The position numbers were made by a program, and so were the translations under genes. Shown here one piece after another: positions 50,089 through 59,150 of a stretch of DNA of 64,000 nt. Every line of letters begins with the position of its first letter. The first letter of the stretch is position 1. Below the pieces are notes generated by a model. It was not told the DNA's origin and searched no databases. It saw nothing but the letters and a program-made list of their open reading frames with translations. This DNA comes from Nocardioidaceae bacterium (GTDB taxonomy: Bacteria > Actinomycetota > Actinomycetes > Propionibacteriales > Nocardioidaceae), in assembly GCA_018672315.1 (NCBI GenBank), contig CP076053.1:2467827-2531826 (forward strand), read 5' to 3'.

Positions 50089-51333
50089 ATGACCTCCCGA
50101 GCCACCTGGCTGCTCGTCGCAGCCGGCACGACCCTGATCGCGGTCTGCTACGGGTTCGCCCGCTTCGCCTACGGACTGACCGAGCCCGAGATGCGGGCAG
50201 ACCTCGACGTCTCCGGCGCGGTCTCCGGGCTGATCGCCTCGAGCTCGTACGTCGGCTACTGCGTCGCGATCGTGGTGAGCAGCCTGCTGACCCCCGTCTG
50301 GGGCGCCCGTCGCACCGCGACCGCGGCCGGACTCGTCGCCACGGCGGGGACGGCGCTGGTGGCCGTGGCGCCGAACGCGGCCGTGCTCGCGGTCGGCGTG
50401 CTCATCGCCGGGTCGAGCACGGGTGCGGCCTCACCACCGCTCGCGTCCGCGGTCGCCCGCTGGGTCGCCCGGCCGCGCCGGGACCGCTCGCAGACCGTCG
50501 TGAACGCCGGCACCGGGATCGGCGTGGCGGTCTCGGGTCCGGTGGTCCTGGCCGCCGGGGACGCCTGGCGACTCGCGTGGGCGGTGTTCTCGGTCGTCGC
50601 GGTCGTGGCCACGGCCTGGATCTGGCTGGTGCTCCCCGCGGACAGCGACGACACCGAGCGGGTCACGCGCCCGTCGTCGGGGACGCACCGGGAGCGCGGC
50701 CTCCGTCAGGTCGTGCCGCCCGTCGTGCCGGGGGCCGGACGGCTGCTGCTGGTCGCGTTCGGCATGGGTGCGGTCAGCGTCGCGACGTGGACCTTCGGTC
50801 GACAGCTGGTGCAGAGCTCAGGGGACATGGGCGCCACCGGCTCGGCCGTGCTCTGGATCGCGTTGGGCGTCGCAGGGGTGCTCGGCGCCGCAGGCGGCGA
50901 CCTCGCCGCGCGGGTCGGGCCAGGCCGGCTCTGGCGCGTGCTGCTGCTGGCGCTGAGTGGTGCGACCGCCCTCCTCGCGGTCGCTCCCGCGGGCGTCGGT
51001 GCGTACGCCGCCGCGGTGGTCTTCGGCGCCGCCTACATCGCCCTCACCGGCCTCGTGCTGGTCTCCGCCTCCCGGGTGTGGCCCGACCACGTCGGCGCCG
51101 GGGTCGGTGCCGGCTTCCTCGCGATCGCGGTGGGTCAGGCCGTGGGAGCGCCACTCCTCGGGTTCGTGGCCGAGGCCCTCACCCTGCCCGTCGTGTTCCT
51201 CGGCAGCGCCGTCACCGGAGCGCTCGTGAGCATGGTCGCCCTGCCGGACGACCGCGGCGAGGACGCGGGCGAGGACGGCGGCGCCGCGGCCGAAAGGGTT
51301 TTACCTACCCGAAACGCGCGTGCCAGGGCCTGA
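50089..51333 (+). CDS. MFS transporter
   Basis: A 414-residue major-facilitator protein with about 12 membrane segments (RATWLLVAAGTTLIAVCYGF, SSSYVGYCVAIVVSSLLTPV onward) and motif-A-like VWGARRTATAAG. It is likely an exporter controlled by the divergent TetR protein; the substrate is unknown. The frame extends upstream to 49675, but ATG 50089 is set by the -10 box. Confidence 0.87.
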   Translation: MTSRATWLLVAAGTTLIAVCYGFARFAYGLTEPEMRADLDVSGAVSGLIASSSYVGYCVAIVVSSLLTPVWGARRTATAAGLVATAGTALVAVAPNAAVLAVGVLIAGSSTGAASPPLASAVARWVARPRRDRSQTVVNAGTGIGVAVSGPVVLAAGDAWRLAWAVFSVVAVVATAWIWLVLPADSDDTERVTRPSSGTHRERGLRQVVPPVVPGAGRLLLVAFGMGAVSVATWTFGRQLVQSSGDMGATGSAVLWIALGVAGVLGAAGGDLAARVGPGRLWRVLLLALSGATALLAVAPAGVGAYAAAVVFGAAYIALTGLVLVSASRVWPDHVGAGVGAGFLAIAVGQAVGAPLLGFVAEALTLPVVFLGSAVTGALVSMVALPDDRGEDAGEDGGAAAERVLPTRNARARA

Positions 51334-51384
51334 AACGCACGAGCCGTACGTTCCGGTCGTTCCCACGACTTCGGAGGCCCGTCC

Positions 51385-52503
51385 ATGTCCCACACCCCCA
51401 GCGGTTCCCGCGTACGCCGTCTGCTCGTCGTCGGCGCGACCCTCTCGGCCCTGGCCCTCACCGCTGCCTGCGGTGGGGGCGACGGCAGCTCCGCGTCCGG
51501 AGGTGATGGCGGTGGCGAGAGCGCTTCGTACGGCGAGATCGACCTGCAGTACTCCTGGATCAAGAACGAGGAGTTCGCCGGCGAGTACTACGCCTACGAG
51601 AACGGCTACTACGACGAGGCCGGCTTCGAGACCGTCAACGGCATCTCCGGGCCCGACACCGGCGTCGCGAAGCTGCTCTCGGGCACCGTGCAGGTCGCGC
51701 TGAGCGACGCCGCCTCGGTCGGTGCGGCGATCTCCGAGCAGGACGCACCGCTGACGATCATCGGTGCCACCTTCCAGCAGAACCCCTTCACGATCCTGTC
51801 GCTGGCCGACGGTGGCGACATCGCGACACCGCAGGACATGGTCGGCAAGACCATCGGCGTGCAGGACTCGAACGCGTCGGTGTTCTCGGCCATCCTGCGG
51901 GCTAACGACATCTCGCCCGACGACGTGACGGTCGTGCCCGTGGACTTCGACCCCACCCCGCTGATCAACGGCGAGGTCGACGGCTTCATGGCCTACCTGA
52001 CCAACGAGGCGATCACCGTCGAGCTGGCCGGCAACGAGGTCACCAACCTGCCGTACGCCGAGAACGGTGTGCCGTACGTCGCCGAGACCTACACGGTGAC
52101 CGACCAGTACCTGGCGGAGAACCGTGACCTGCTCAAGGACTTCCTCATCGCGGAGATCAAGGGCTGGAGCGACACCTTCACCGAGCCCGAGGACGCGACG
52201 GTCGAGCTGATCACGAAGTACTACGACCAGGCCGCCTCGGAGAACTCCGAGGGTCTGGAGTCGGTCTTCGGCGCCCTGGACCCCGAGAAGACCAAGCTGG
52301 GTCTGCAGGCGCAGGCCGAGCTGATCTCGACCGATGACACCGAGGCCAACGGTCTCTTCACGATCACGCCGGAGCTGCAGCAGCAGACGGTCGACTCGCT
52401 CGAGGCCGCCGGCTGGACCGTCACCGTCGACGAGCTCTTCGACACCTCCATCATCGACGAGATCTACGCCGAGAACCCGGAGCTGAAGGACTACCGGTCC
52501 TGA
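51385..52503 (+). CDS. NMT1/THI5-like ABC substrate-binding lipoprotein
   Basis: A 372-residue binding protein: signal peptide with lipobox LTAAC, a Gly/Ser linker, then [40 protein letters not shown] and [17 protein letters not shown] as in NitT/TauT and THI5-like proteins. GGAGG precedes ATG 51385. It opens a four-gene importer operon. Because purine-catabolic genes lie next to it, a purine or ureide ligand is plausible but not shown. Confidence 0.85.
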   Translation: MSHTPSGSRVRRLLVVGATLSALALTAACGGGDGSSASGGDGGGESASYGEIDLQYSWIKNEEFAGEYYAYENGYYDEAGFETVNGISGPDTGVAKLLSGTVQVALSDAASVGAAISEQDAPLTIIGATFQQNPFTILSLADGGDIATPQDMVGKTIGVQDSNASVFSAILRANDISPDDVTVVPVDFDPTPLINGEVDGFMAYLTNEAITVELAGNEVTNLPYAENGVPYVAETYTVTDQYLAENRDLLKDFLIAEIKGWSDTFTEPEDATVELITKYYDQAASENSEGLESVFGALDPEKTKLGLQAQAELISTDDTEANGLFTITPELQQQTVDSLEAAGWTVTVDELFDTSIIDEIYAENPELKDYRS

Positions 52504-52547
52504 GCGCCGTCACCTCCCAGCAGAGGACCGAGCAGAGGACCCAGCGG

Positions 52548-53336
52548 ATGACCGGCATCGGCCTGCAGATCGAGGGCCTCGGCAAGACCTTCGGGTCGGG
52601 CCGGGGCCGCTCGGTGACCGCCCTGGACGACGCCCACCTGCAGACCGAGCAGGGGTCGTTCCTGGCGCTGCTCGGTCCGTCGGGATGCGGCAAGTCCACG
52701 ATCCTGCGGATCCTCGCAGGGCTGGAGGAGCCCACCACCGGCCGGGCGCTTGTCGACGGGCGTACCCCCGCGGAGCTCCGCCGCGCCAGCGAGCTCGGCA
52801 TCGCGTTCCAGGACCACGCGCTGCTCCCGTGGCGCAGCGTCGTCAAGAACATCGCGCTGCCCTTCGAGGTCGCCGGGCGCCCCGTCGACACGGCGTACGT
52901 CGAGGAGCTCATCGACCTCGTCGGGCTGAACGGCTTCGAGAGGTCGAAGCCGTCGCAGCTCTCCGGCGGCATGCGGCAGCGCGTCTCGATCGCGCGGGCG
53001 CTGGCGCTGAAGCCGTCGGTGCTGCTGCTCGACGAGCCGTTCGGCGCCCTCGACGACATGACGCGGCAGAACCTCAACCTCGAGCTGCTGCGCATCTGGA
53101 CCGAGAAGCCCGCCACCACGTTGCTGGTCACCCACGGCATCAACGAGGCGATCTTCCTCTCCGACCAGGTCGCGGTGATGAGTCCGAGGCCGGGACGTAT
53201 CAAGGAGGTCATCGACGTCGACCTGCCCCGGCCCCGCACCCCGGAGATGATGCGTACGCCGGCCTTCCACGCGCTGGCCGACCGGGCCTCGGAGCTGCTG
53301 TTCGGCGTCGACGGCCGGGCCGAGGCCGAGGCGTGA
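52548..53336 (+). CDS. NitT/TauT-type ABC ATP-binding protein
   Basis: A 262-residue ATPase: Walker [11 protein letters not shown]-loop [13 protein letters not shown], signature LSGGMRQR, Walker [14 protein letters not shown] and the switch His in LLVTHG. It drives the neighbouring two permeases. Start at ATG 52548; the 44-nt gap after the binding-protein gene holds no terminator. Confidence 0.9.
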   Translation: MTGIGLQIEGLGKTFGSGRGRSVTALDDAHLQTEQGSFLALLGPSGCGKSTILRILAGLEEPTTGRALVDGRTPAELRRASELGIAFQDHALLPWRSVVKNIALPFEVAGRPVDTAYVEELIDLVGLNGFERSKPSQLSGGMRQRVSIARALALKPSVLLLDEPFGALDDMTRQNLNLELLRIWTEKPATTLLVTHGINEAIFLSDQVAVMSPRPGRIKEVIDVDLPRPRTPEMMRTPAFHALADRASELLFGVDGRAEAEA

Positions 53337-53354
53337 GGCGGCGGTGAGGGCTCG

Positions 53355-54158
53355 ATGAGGACGCAGGGGAGGCTGCCCGGCTGGGCCGCAGGCATGGTCG
53401 GGCTCGCGGTGCTGCTGGGGGCGTGGTCGCTGTTCGCGCTGGCGTTCGCGCCACCGCCGGGCACGACGTACACCCCGGTGCCGTCGCCGCTCGCGGTGTT
53501 CTCCCAGATGATCGCGGACGGACCGCGTGCCTACTGGGGACCCTTCGAGGTGACGATCACCGAGGCGGCGTACGGCTTCTTCATCGGCAACGTGCTCGCC
53601 CTCGCCCTGGCCGCGACGGTGCTGGTCGCGCCGAAGCTGGAGGCGGTGGTCGTGCAGGTGGCGGTCGCGTCGTACTGCCTGCCGATGGTGGCCGTCGGCG
53701 GCATCTCGATCGTCGTGCTGGGCGGCGCCTCGCAGCCCGGTGACCCGTCGCGCACGGCGGTCTTCCTGGCGGCCCTGGCCGTCTTCTTCACGACCGTCGT
53801 GGGGGCGCTGCTCGGCTTCAAGGCGGCCGACCGGTCGTCGCTGGACGTCGTGCGCGTCTACGGCGGCGGCCGGGTCACCCAGCTGCGCAAGGTGCGCCTT
53901 GTCGCGGCGCTGCCGGCGATCCTCAACGCGCTGCAGATCGCGGTGCCGAGCTCGTTCCTCGGCGCGGTGCTGGGGGAGTACCTCGGCGCCACGGACCGCA
54001 GCGTCGGCATCACCCTGATCCGGCTGCAGGGCAACCTGGACTCCGTCCGGGTGTGGGCGGTGTTCCTGCTGTGCGCGTTCGTCGCGCTGGTGGGGTACGC
54101 CGCGCTCGGGCTGATCTCGCGGCTGGTCACCCCCTGGGTCTCGGGAAGGGCCGCCTGA
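53355..54158 (+). CDS. ABC permease (NitT/TauT type)
   Basis: A 267-residue permease with about six hydrophobic segments and the EAA-type loop VVRVYGGGRVTQLRKVRLVA ending ALPAILNAL. It follows the ATPase by 18 nt and overlaps the second permease by one base, so both are expected to form the membrane heterodimer. Confidence 0.88.
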   Translation: MRTQGRLPGWAAGMVGLAVLLGAWSLFALAFAPPPGTTYTPVPSPLAVFSQMIADGPRAYWGPFEVTITEAAYGFFIGNVLALALAATVLVAPKLEAVVVQVAVASYCLPMVAVGGISIVVLGGASQPGDPSRTAVFLAALAVFFTTVVGALLGFKAADRSSLDVVRVYGGGRVTQLRKVRLVAALPAILNALQIAVPSSFLGAVLGEYLGATDRSVGITLIRLQGNLDSVRVWAVFLLCAFVALVGYAALGLISRLVTPWVSGRAA

Positions 54159-55039
54159 TGACCGAGCTGACGATGCAGCCCGTACGCCGCCGGCTCGCCG
54201 CGGTGACGCCCGGACCGGTGGTCGACCGGCAGACGCTCCGGGCGGTCGGGCGTGCGGCGGGCAACGCCGTGCTGACCCTCGCGATCGTGGTGGGCCTGTG
54301 GCAGGCGGTCGTCTCCTTCACCGGCATCTCCGAGTACGTCGCGAAGGGACCGCTGGACGTCTACCGCTTCCTCTTCGTCACCGACGCCGGTGCGAGCACG
54401 ACCGCCGCCGAGCACCGCTCGGACATGTGGGCGGTGACGTGGACGTCGCTGACCGATGCGTCGTTCGGCTTCGCGGTCGGGCTCTCGGTCGCGATCGTGC
54501 TCGCCGTGCTGTTCACCCTCAGCAAAGCCGTGGAGGCCGGCGTGATGCCGCTGGCGCTGCTGCTGCGCAGCGTGCCGCTGGTGTCGATCGCGCCCGTGAT
54601 CATCCTGCTGACCGGGCGTGGCACGGCGGCGTCGGTCGCCGTCATCGGCACGATCGTGGTGCTGTTCCCCGCGCTCGCCTCCGTGCTGTTCGGCCTGAGC
54701 CGCGCCAGCAGGGAGAGCCTCGACCTGGTGCACGTGTCCGGCGGGGGCAACCTCGCCGCGTTGCGAAAGGTCGCGATCCCGGGTGCGCTGCCGTCGCTGT
54801 TCGCAGCCGCGCGGGTCTCGGTGCCCGGTGCCGTCACCGGCGCGCTGCTCGCCGAGTGGCTCTCGACCGGCACCGGCGTGGGGGGCAACATCGTGAAGTA
54901 CAGCGCCGCCGCGCAGTTCGACCAGCTCTGGGCGTCGGTCGCGATCATCACCCTCATCACGTTGGCGCTCTACAACGTCGTGCTGCTCGTGGAGACCGCG
55001 GTGCTCGCGCGCATGGGGATGAGCCAGCAGCAGCTCTGA
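54158..55039 (+). CDS. ABC permease (NitT/TauT type), second subunit
   Basis: A 293-residue permease: a polar N-terminal tail, six or so membrane helices and the coupling loop LVHVSGGGNLAALRKVAIPG with ALPSLFAAARVSVPGAV. ATG 54158 overlaps the previous stop (TGATG). It ends the importer operon, convergent with the purine-catabolic genes across a long inverted repeat. Confidence 0.88.
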   Translation: MTELTMQPVRRRLAAVTPGPVVDRQTLRAVGRAAGNAVLTLAIVVGLWQAVVSFTGISEYVAKGPLDVYRFLFVTDAGASTTAAEHRSDMWAVTWTSLTDASFGFAVGLSVAIVLAVLFTLSKAVEAGVMPLALLLRSVPLVSIAPVIILLTGRGTAASVAVIGTIVVLFPALASVLFGLSRASRESLDLVHVSGGGNLAALRKVAIPGALPSLFAAARVSVPGAVTGALLAEWLSTGTGVGGNIVKYSAAAQFDQLWASVAIITLITLALYNVVLLVETAVLARMGMSQQQL

Positions 55040-55065
55040 CGCCACCTCGGTGGGTGACTGTCGGC

Positions 55066-55128
55066 CGGACGTGCACAACCCTCGGTCGCGTCCGATCTCC
55101 GGTCCGTTGGCGACGTTGTGCACGTCCG
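55066..55128. repeat. 14-bp inverted repeat between convergent operons
   Basis: CGGACGTGCACAAC (55066-55079) and GTTGTGCACGTCCG (55115-55128) are perfect inverted arms separated by 35 nt. The position, between the importer operon and the deaminase gene, suits a bidirectional terminator or a dispersed palindromic element. Confidence 0.75.
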
Positions 55129-55138
55129 TCCGACGGCG

Positions 55139-55675
55139 TCAGTAGTGGGTGCGGTCGCCCTTGGCGAGCCATGCGTCGAAGGGAGCGGTCGCGTTGGCGG
55201 GGCGCTGCTCGTGCACGACGGTCGGCCAGCTGGCCGTGTCGAGGGTGTCGACGCCGAACAGCTCGTAGAACGCCCGGTCGTCGAAGCCGCCCCGGGCGGC
55301 GTCGTCGCGGTCGGCGGCGTACACGACCCGGTCCAGGCGTGCCCAGAGCGCGGAGCTCAGGCACAGCGGGCACGGCTCGCACGAGGTGTAGAGCGTGCAG
55401 CCGGCGAGCGAGAAGTCGTCGGTGGTGCGGCACGCCTCCCGGATCGCGACGACCTCCGCGTGGGCGGTGGGGTCGAGGTCGCGGGTGACGCGGTTCTGTC
55501 CCAGCGCGACGACCTCCCCGCCGCGGGCGATGACCGCGCCGAACGGGCCCCCGCCGTCCGCGACGTTGCGGATCGCGAGCGACACCGCCTGGTCGAGGAA
55601 CGAGGCGTCGAGGTCAGGTGCGGCGGAGGTCCCTGCGGAGGGCCCGGTGGACGTCTCGCTGCTGTGCGGGGTCAT
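55139..55675 (-). CDS. Guanine-deaminase-like nucleoside deaminase
   Basis: A 178-residue cytidine-deaminase-fold enzyme: zinc ligand and acid in THAEVVAIREA, the second zinc site in SCEPCPLCLSSAL, plus a disordered N-terminus. This is the GuaD/TadA-like branch, here most likely guanine to xanthine given its operon. ATG 55675 overlaps the stop of the xanthine dehydrogenase gene (ATGA). Confidence 0.85.
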   Translation of the reverse strand: MTPHSSETSTGPSAGTSAAPDLDASFLDQAVSLAIRNVADGGGPFGAVIARGGEVVALGQNRVTRDLDPTAHAEVVAIREACRTTDDFSLAGCTLYTSCEPCPLCLSSALWARLDRVVYAADRDDAARGGFDDRAFYELFGVDTLDTASWPTVVHEQRPANATAPFDAWLAKGDRTHY

Positions 55676-58356
55676 GGCGTCTCCTGGTCGGGGTCGGCGG
55701 TCTGCAGCAGTCGCCAGACCCGGTCGCGGGTCATCGGCAGCTCGTGGGGGCGTACGCCGGTGGCGTCGCGGACGGCGTTGGCGACGGCCGGCGCGACGGG
55801 GTTGTACGGCGCCTCGCTCATCGACCGCGCGCCGTGCGGCCCGAGCGGGTCGACGGTGTCGGCGAACAGCACCTCGGTGACGGGCACCTGGCCGATCTGG
55901 GGCACGCGGTAGTCACGGATCGCGCGGGTGGTGACGACGCCGTCGACGACGCGCACCTCCTCGGCCAGCGCCGAGCCGAACCCCTGCGCGACCCCGCCCT
56001 CGACCTGGCCGCGCAGCTGCTCGGGGTTGAGCACCACCCCGGCGTCGGCCGCGTGCACCGATCGCAGCACGCGCACCTCGCCGGTGGTCGGCTGCACGGC
56101 GACGCGGACGCCGTGCACGTTGTACGCCGCCGACCGGGGGTTCCCGTGGTGCTCCCCGTGCCCGACCAGCGGCCGGGTGCCCGGGTCCTCGTCGAGCTGC
56201 GCGGCGAGGTCCTCGGCCGCGGCCAGCACGGCGCTGCCGGCGACGACGGAGCCGGTGGAGCCGTACGCCCCCGTGTCGTACGCCGCGGCGTCGGTGTCGC
56301 CCGAGACCAGCCGGACGGCCGAGGCGTCGATGCCGTGACGGGCCAGTGCGCCGGAGACGAGCTGGTGGTGCACGGTCGCCGAGCCGTTGCCGAACTCGGC
56401 GGACCCGACCCCGACCTGCACGGTCCCGTCCTCGAGCAGGCTGACGGTGGCCTCGCTGTGGTGACCCCGAGGCGGGATGGTCGCGATCATCGCCGCCGCG
56501 ACCCCCTCGCCGACCAGCCAGCCGTCCCCGGCGGGGACCGGCAGGTCGCGTCCCGGCTCGGCCAGCGCCGCCTCGACCAGGTCGAGGCAGGGCACGAGCC
56601 CGTCGCCGGTGATGGCGAGGTCGTTCGTGGGCGGTCCGTTGACGACGAGGTGGTCGCCGGGGCGCACGCAGTTGCGGCGCCGGATCTCGGCCGGGCTGAG
56701 CCCGGCCCGGCGGGCCAGCTCGTCGAGACCCGACTCGATGGCCAGGATGACCTGGCCGAGCCCGTACCCCCGGAAGGCGCCCGAGGGCAGGTTGTGGGTG
56801 TAGACCGCCTCGGCGTCGACCCGCTTGTTGGCGCAGCGGTAGAGCGCCACCGACTCGTGGCAGCCGTGGAAGAGCACGCCGGGGGCGTGGTTGCCGTACG
56901 CCCCGGTGTCGCTGAGCACGTCCAGCGCCATCGCGGTCAGCACTCCGTCGGCGTCGACGCCCATCTCGAGCGAGACCCGGAACGGGTGACGGCCGGGGAT
57001 CATCGTGAACTGCTGCTCGCGTGTCAGCTCCCACTGCACCGGGTGGGGGGTGCCGCGCTCGACCAGCCGGAGCACGGCCAGCGAGACGAGGTCCTCGACG
57101 AGCAGCTCCTGCTTGCCGCCGAAGCCGCCGCCGACACGGCCGGTGTTCACACGGATCTCGTCGCGGCCGAGGCCGTGACCGCGGAACAGCTCCGCCAGCT
57201 CGTCGCGTACGAGGAACGGCACCTGGGTGGAGCTGCGGACCACCAGCCGGCCCGTGGCGTCGCCGGGACGTCCGGGCAGGGTCCCCTCGAACCACCCGCG
57301 CGCGCCGTGCGTCTCCAGCGCCACGTGGTTCACGCGGGAGGTGCGCCAGGTGCCCGCGACGGTGTGCACGGCTGCGGCGAGCCCGGCGGCGACGTCACCG
57401 ACCTCGCCGTGGGTGGCCGCCGCGACATTGCGTGCGGCCTCGGCGATGCCGATGTGCTCGTCGGTCTTCTCCCCGTGCACCAGCGGGGCGCCCGCGTCAC
57501 GGGTCGTCTCGGCGTCGAGGCTGGCGGGCAGCACCTCGTAGTCGACGTCGAGCAGCGCCACGGCCGCCTCGGCGACGGCGACGGACTCGGCCACGACGGC
57601 CGCGACGCGCTGGCCGGCGAAGCGCACCACGTCGTCGAGCACCCGCGTGTCGGCGGGGTTGTCGAGGCGGTTGTCGTGCCGCGCGGTCGAAAAGAGCACC
57701 TCGGGTGCGTCGCGGTGGGTCAGCACCAGGTGCACGCCGGGCACCGCCTCCGCCGCCGTGGTGTCGATGCCGCGGATGCGCGCGTGGCTGTGGGGGCTCT
57801 GCAGCACCGCGAGGTGCAGCAGCCCGGGCGGCGCCGGCTCGTCGAGGGTGAAGGTCGTGCGGCCCGAGACCAGGTCGGGCCCGGCGGGGGCGGGGGAGGA
57901 GGTCCCGACGACGCCGGGTCCGGTCTCGACGGTGCGCTCGCCCGCCAGCGCGGCCCGGATCGACCGGTAGCCCGTGCAGCGGCACAGGTTGCCCTTGAAG
58001 GTGTGCGCGACGTCGTCGGGCTCGGGGGCGCAGCCGCGTCCGGCGGCGGTGACGACGTACCCGGCGGTGCAGAACCCGCACTGGAAGCCCTGGGCGGCCA
58101 CGAACGCCTGCTGCTCCGCACTCGGTGCCTCCGGCGTGCCCAGCCCGGCCGCCGTGGTCACCTCGGCGTCGCCCACCCGCGCCGCCGGCACCAGGCACGC
58201 GTGCCGCGGTCGGCCGTCCACCAGCACGGTGCAGGCGCCGCAGTCACCGGAGTCGCAGCCCTTCTTCACGCCCGTGCGCCCCTGGTCGCGCAGCCAGGTG
58301 CGCAGGCACTGACCGGGCAGCGGCGTGCCCTCGACCTCGGTCCCGTCGACCCTCAT
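55672..58356 (-). CDS. Xanthine dehydrogenase, fused 2Fe-2S and molybdenum subunits
   Basis: An 894-residue fusion. Residues about 1-160 are the two 2Fe-2S domains (CDSGDCGACTVLVDG and QCGFCTAGYVV, then GNLCRCTGYRSI), normally a separate small subunit; the rest is the molybdopterin subunit (GRVGGGFGGKQE, GAFRGYGLGQ, VGSAEFGNGS). It oxidises hypoxanthine/xanthine to urate with the FAD subunit at 58367. ATG 58356 has GAGGAGG 5 nt upstream. The fused form lets one message set the stoichiometry; the FAD domain is not included. Confidence 0.92.
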   Translation of the reverse strand: MRVDGTEVEGTPLPGQCLRTWLRDQGRTGVKKGCDSGDCGACTVLVDGRPRHACLVPAARVGDAEVTTAAGLGTPEAPSAEQQAFVAAQGFQCGFCTAGYVVTAAGRGCAPEPDDVAHTFKGNLCRCTGYRSIRAALAGERTVETGPGVVGTSSPAPAGPDLVSGRTTFTLDEPAPPGLLHLAVLQSPHSHARIRGIDTTAAEAVPGVHLVLTHRDAPEVLFSTARHDNRLDNPADTRVLDDVVRFAGQRVAAVVAESVAVAEAAVALLDVDYEVLPASLDAETTRDAGAPLVHGEKTDEHIGIAEAARNVAAATHGEVGDVAAGLAAAVHTVAGTWRTSRVNHVALETHGARGWFEGTLPGRPGDATGRLVVRSSTQVPFLVRDELAELFRGHGLGRDEIRVNTGRVGGGFGGKQELLVEDLVSLAVLRLVERGTPHPVQWELTREQQFTMIPGRHPFRVSLEMGVDADGVLTAMALDVLSDTGAYGNHAPGVLFHGCHESVALYRCANKRVDAEAVYTHNLPSGAFRGYGLGQVILAIESGLDELARRAGLSPAEIRRRNCVRPGDHLVVNGPPTNDLAITGDGLVPCLDLVEAALAEPGRDLPVPAGDGWLVGEGVAAAMIATIPPRGHHSEATVSLLEDGTVQVGVGSAEFGNGSATVHHQLVSGALARHGIDASAVRLVSGDTDAAAYDTGAYGSTGSVVAGSAVLAAAEDLAAQLDEDPGTRPLVGHGEHHGNPRSAAYNVHGVRVAVQPTTGEVRVLRSVHAADAGVVLNPEQLRGQVEGGVAQGFGSALAEEVRVVDGVVTTRAIRDYRVPQIGQVPVTEVLFADTVDPLGPHGARSMSEAPYNPVAPAVANAVRDATGVRPHELPMTRDRVWRLLQTADPDQETP

Positions 58357-58366
58357 GCCGGCCTCC

Positions 58367-59149
58367 TCACGACAGCTCCTCCACGACCTCGGCGACCAGC
58401 CGGGCGGTCACCGCGGCCCGCCAGTCCGGCGCCCCGTGCACGTCGTCGAACCAGCCGGGCCCACCGGGACCGGTGACCGCCTGCTCCAGCGCCGCCGGGT
58501 CGGCGGGCTCGCGCACGACCACGGGGCGAGGGGTCGAGGCGGTCACGGTGACGACGGGACCTGCGGACGTGCGTCGCCCGACGACGACCGCGGCGGACCG
58601 GCCGGCGTCGGTGAGCGAGGCACGCCGCCACGCGACCGCGGACTCGTCGTCCCAGCCGGGCGGCAGGTCGACGGCGCGCAGCACCTCTCCCGGCGCGAGT
58701 GCCGTGCGACCGTCGCCGACGACGAGGTCGAGCACCGGGAGCTCACGCTCCATCCCGTCGGCAGCCCACACCAGCGCCGTGCCGCCGAGGCCGGCGGTCA
58801 GCGACGTCATCGCGCCCGCGGGGAGTCCCAGGCAGATGTTGCCCCCGACGGTCGCGACCTCTGCGACCTTCCACGACATCAGCAGGGCGTCGGCGGCCTC
58901 GCGGCACACGGCGGGTCCGAGTGCCCGCACCGTCGCCACGGGGCAGGTGGCGGCGAGGCGTACGCCCCCGTCGTCGCGGTGCTCGACCGGCTCCCAGCCG
59001 AGCATGGTCAGGTCGACCAGGCCGGTGACGGCGGGCTGGGGCTCGGAGAACAGCCAGGTGCCGCCGCCCAGCAGGGTCTCGCCCGGGGCGAGGGTGAGGT
59101 CGTCGCGGGTCCGGGCGGTGCGGAACCGCTCGACGGGGTGCAGGTCCAT
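58367..59149 (-). CDS. Xanthine dehydrogenase FAD-binding subunit
   Basis: A 260-residue FAD subunit: GETLLGGGTWLFSEPQP, AEVATVGGNICLGLPAGAMT and a CO-dehydrogenase flavoprotein-like C-terminal domain. It passes electrons from the Fe-S domains to NAD. It sits 10 nt before the fused catalytic gene and 1 nt after the RpiR gene. Confidence 0.88.
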   Translation of the reverse strand: MDLHPVERFRTARTRDDLTLAPGETLLGGGTWLFSEPQPAVTGLVDLTMLGWEPVEHRDDGGVRLAATCPVATVRALGPAVCREAADALLMSWKVAEVATVGGNICLGLPAGAMTSLTAGLGGTALVWAADGMERELPVLDLVVGDGRTALAPGEVLRAVDLPPGWDDESAVAWRRASLTDAGRSAAVVVGRRTSAGPVVTVTASTPRPVVVREPADPAALEQAVTGPGGPGWFDDVHGAPDWRAAVTARLVAEVVEELS

Positions 59150-59150
59150 G

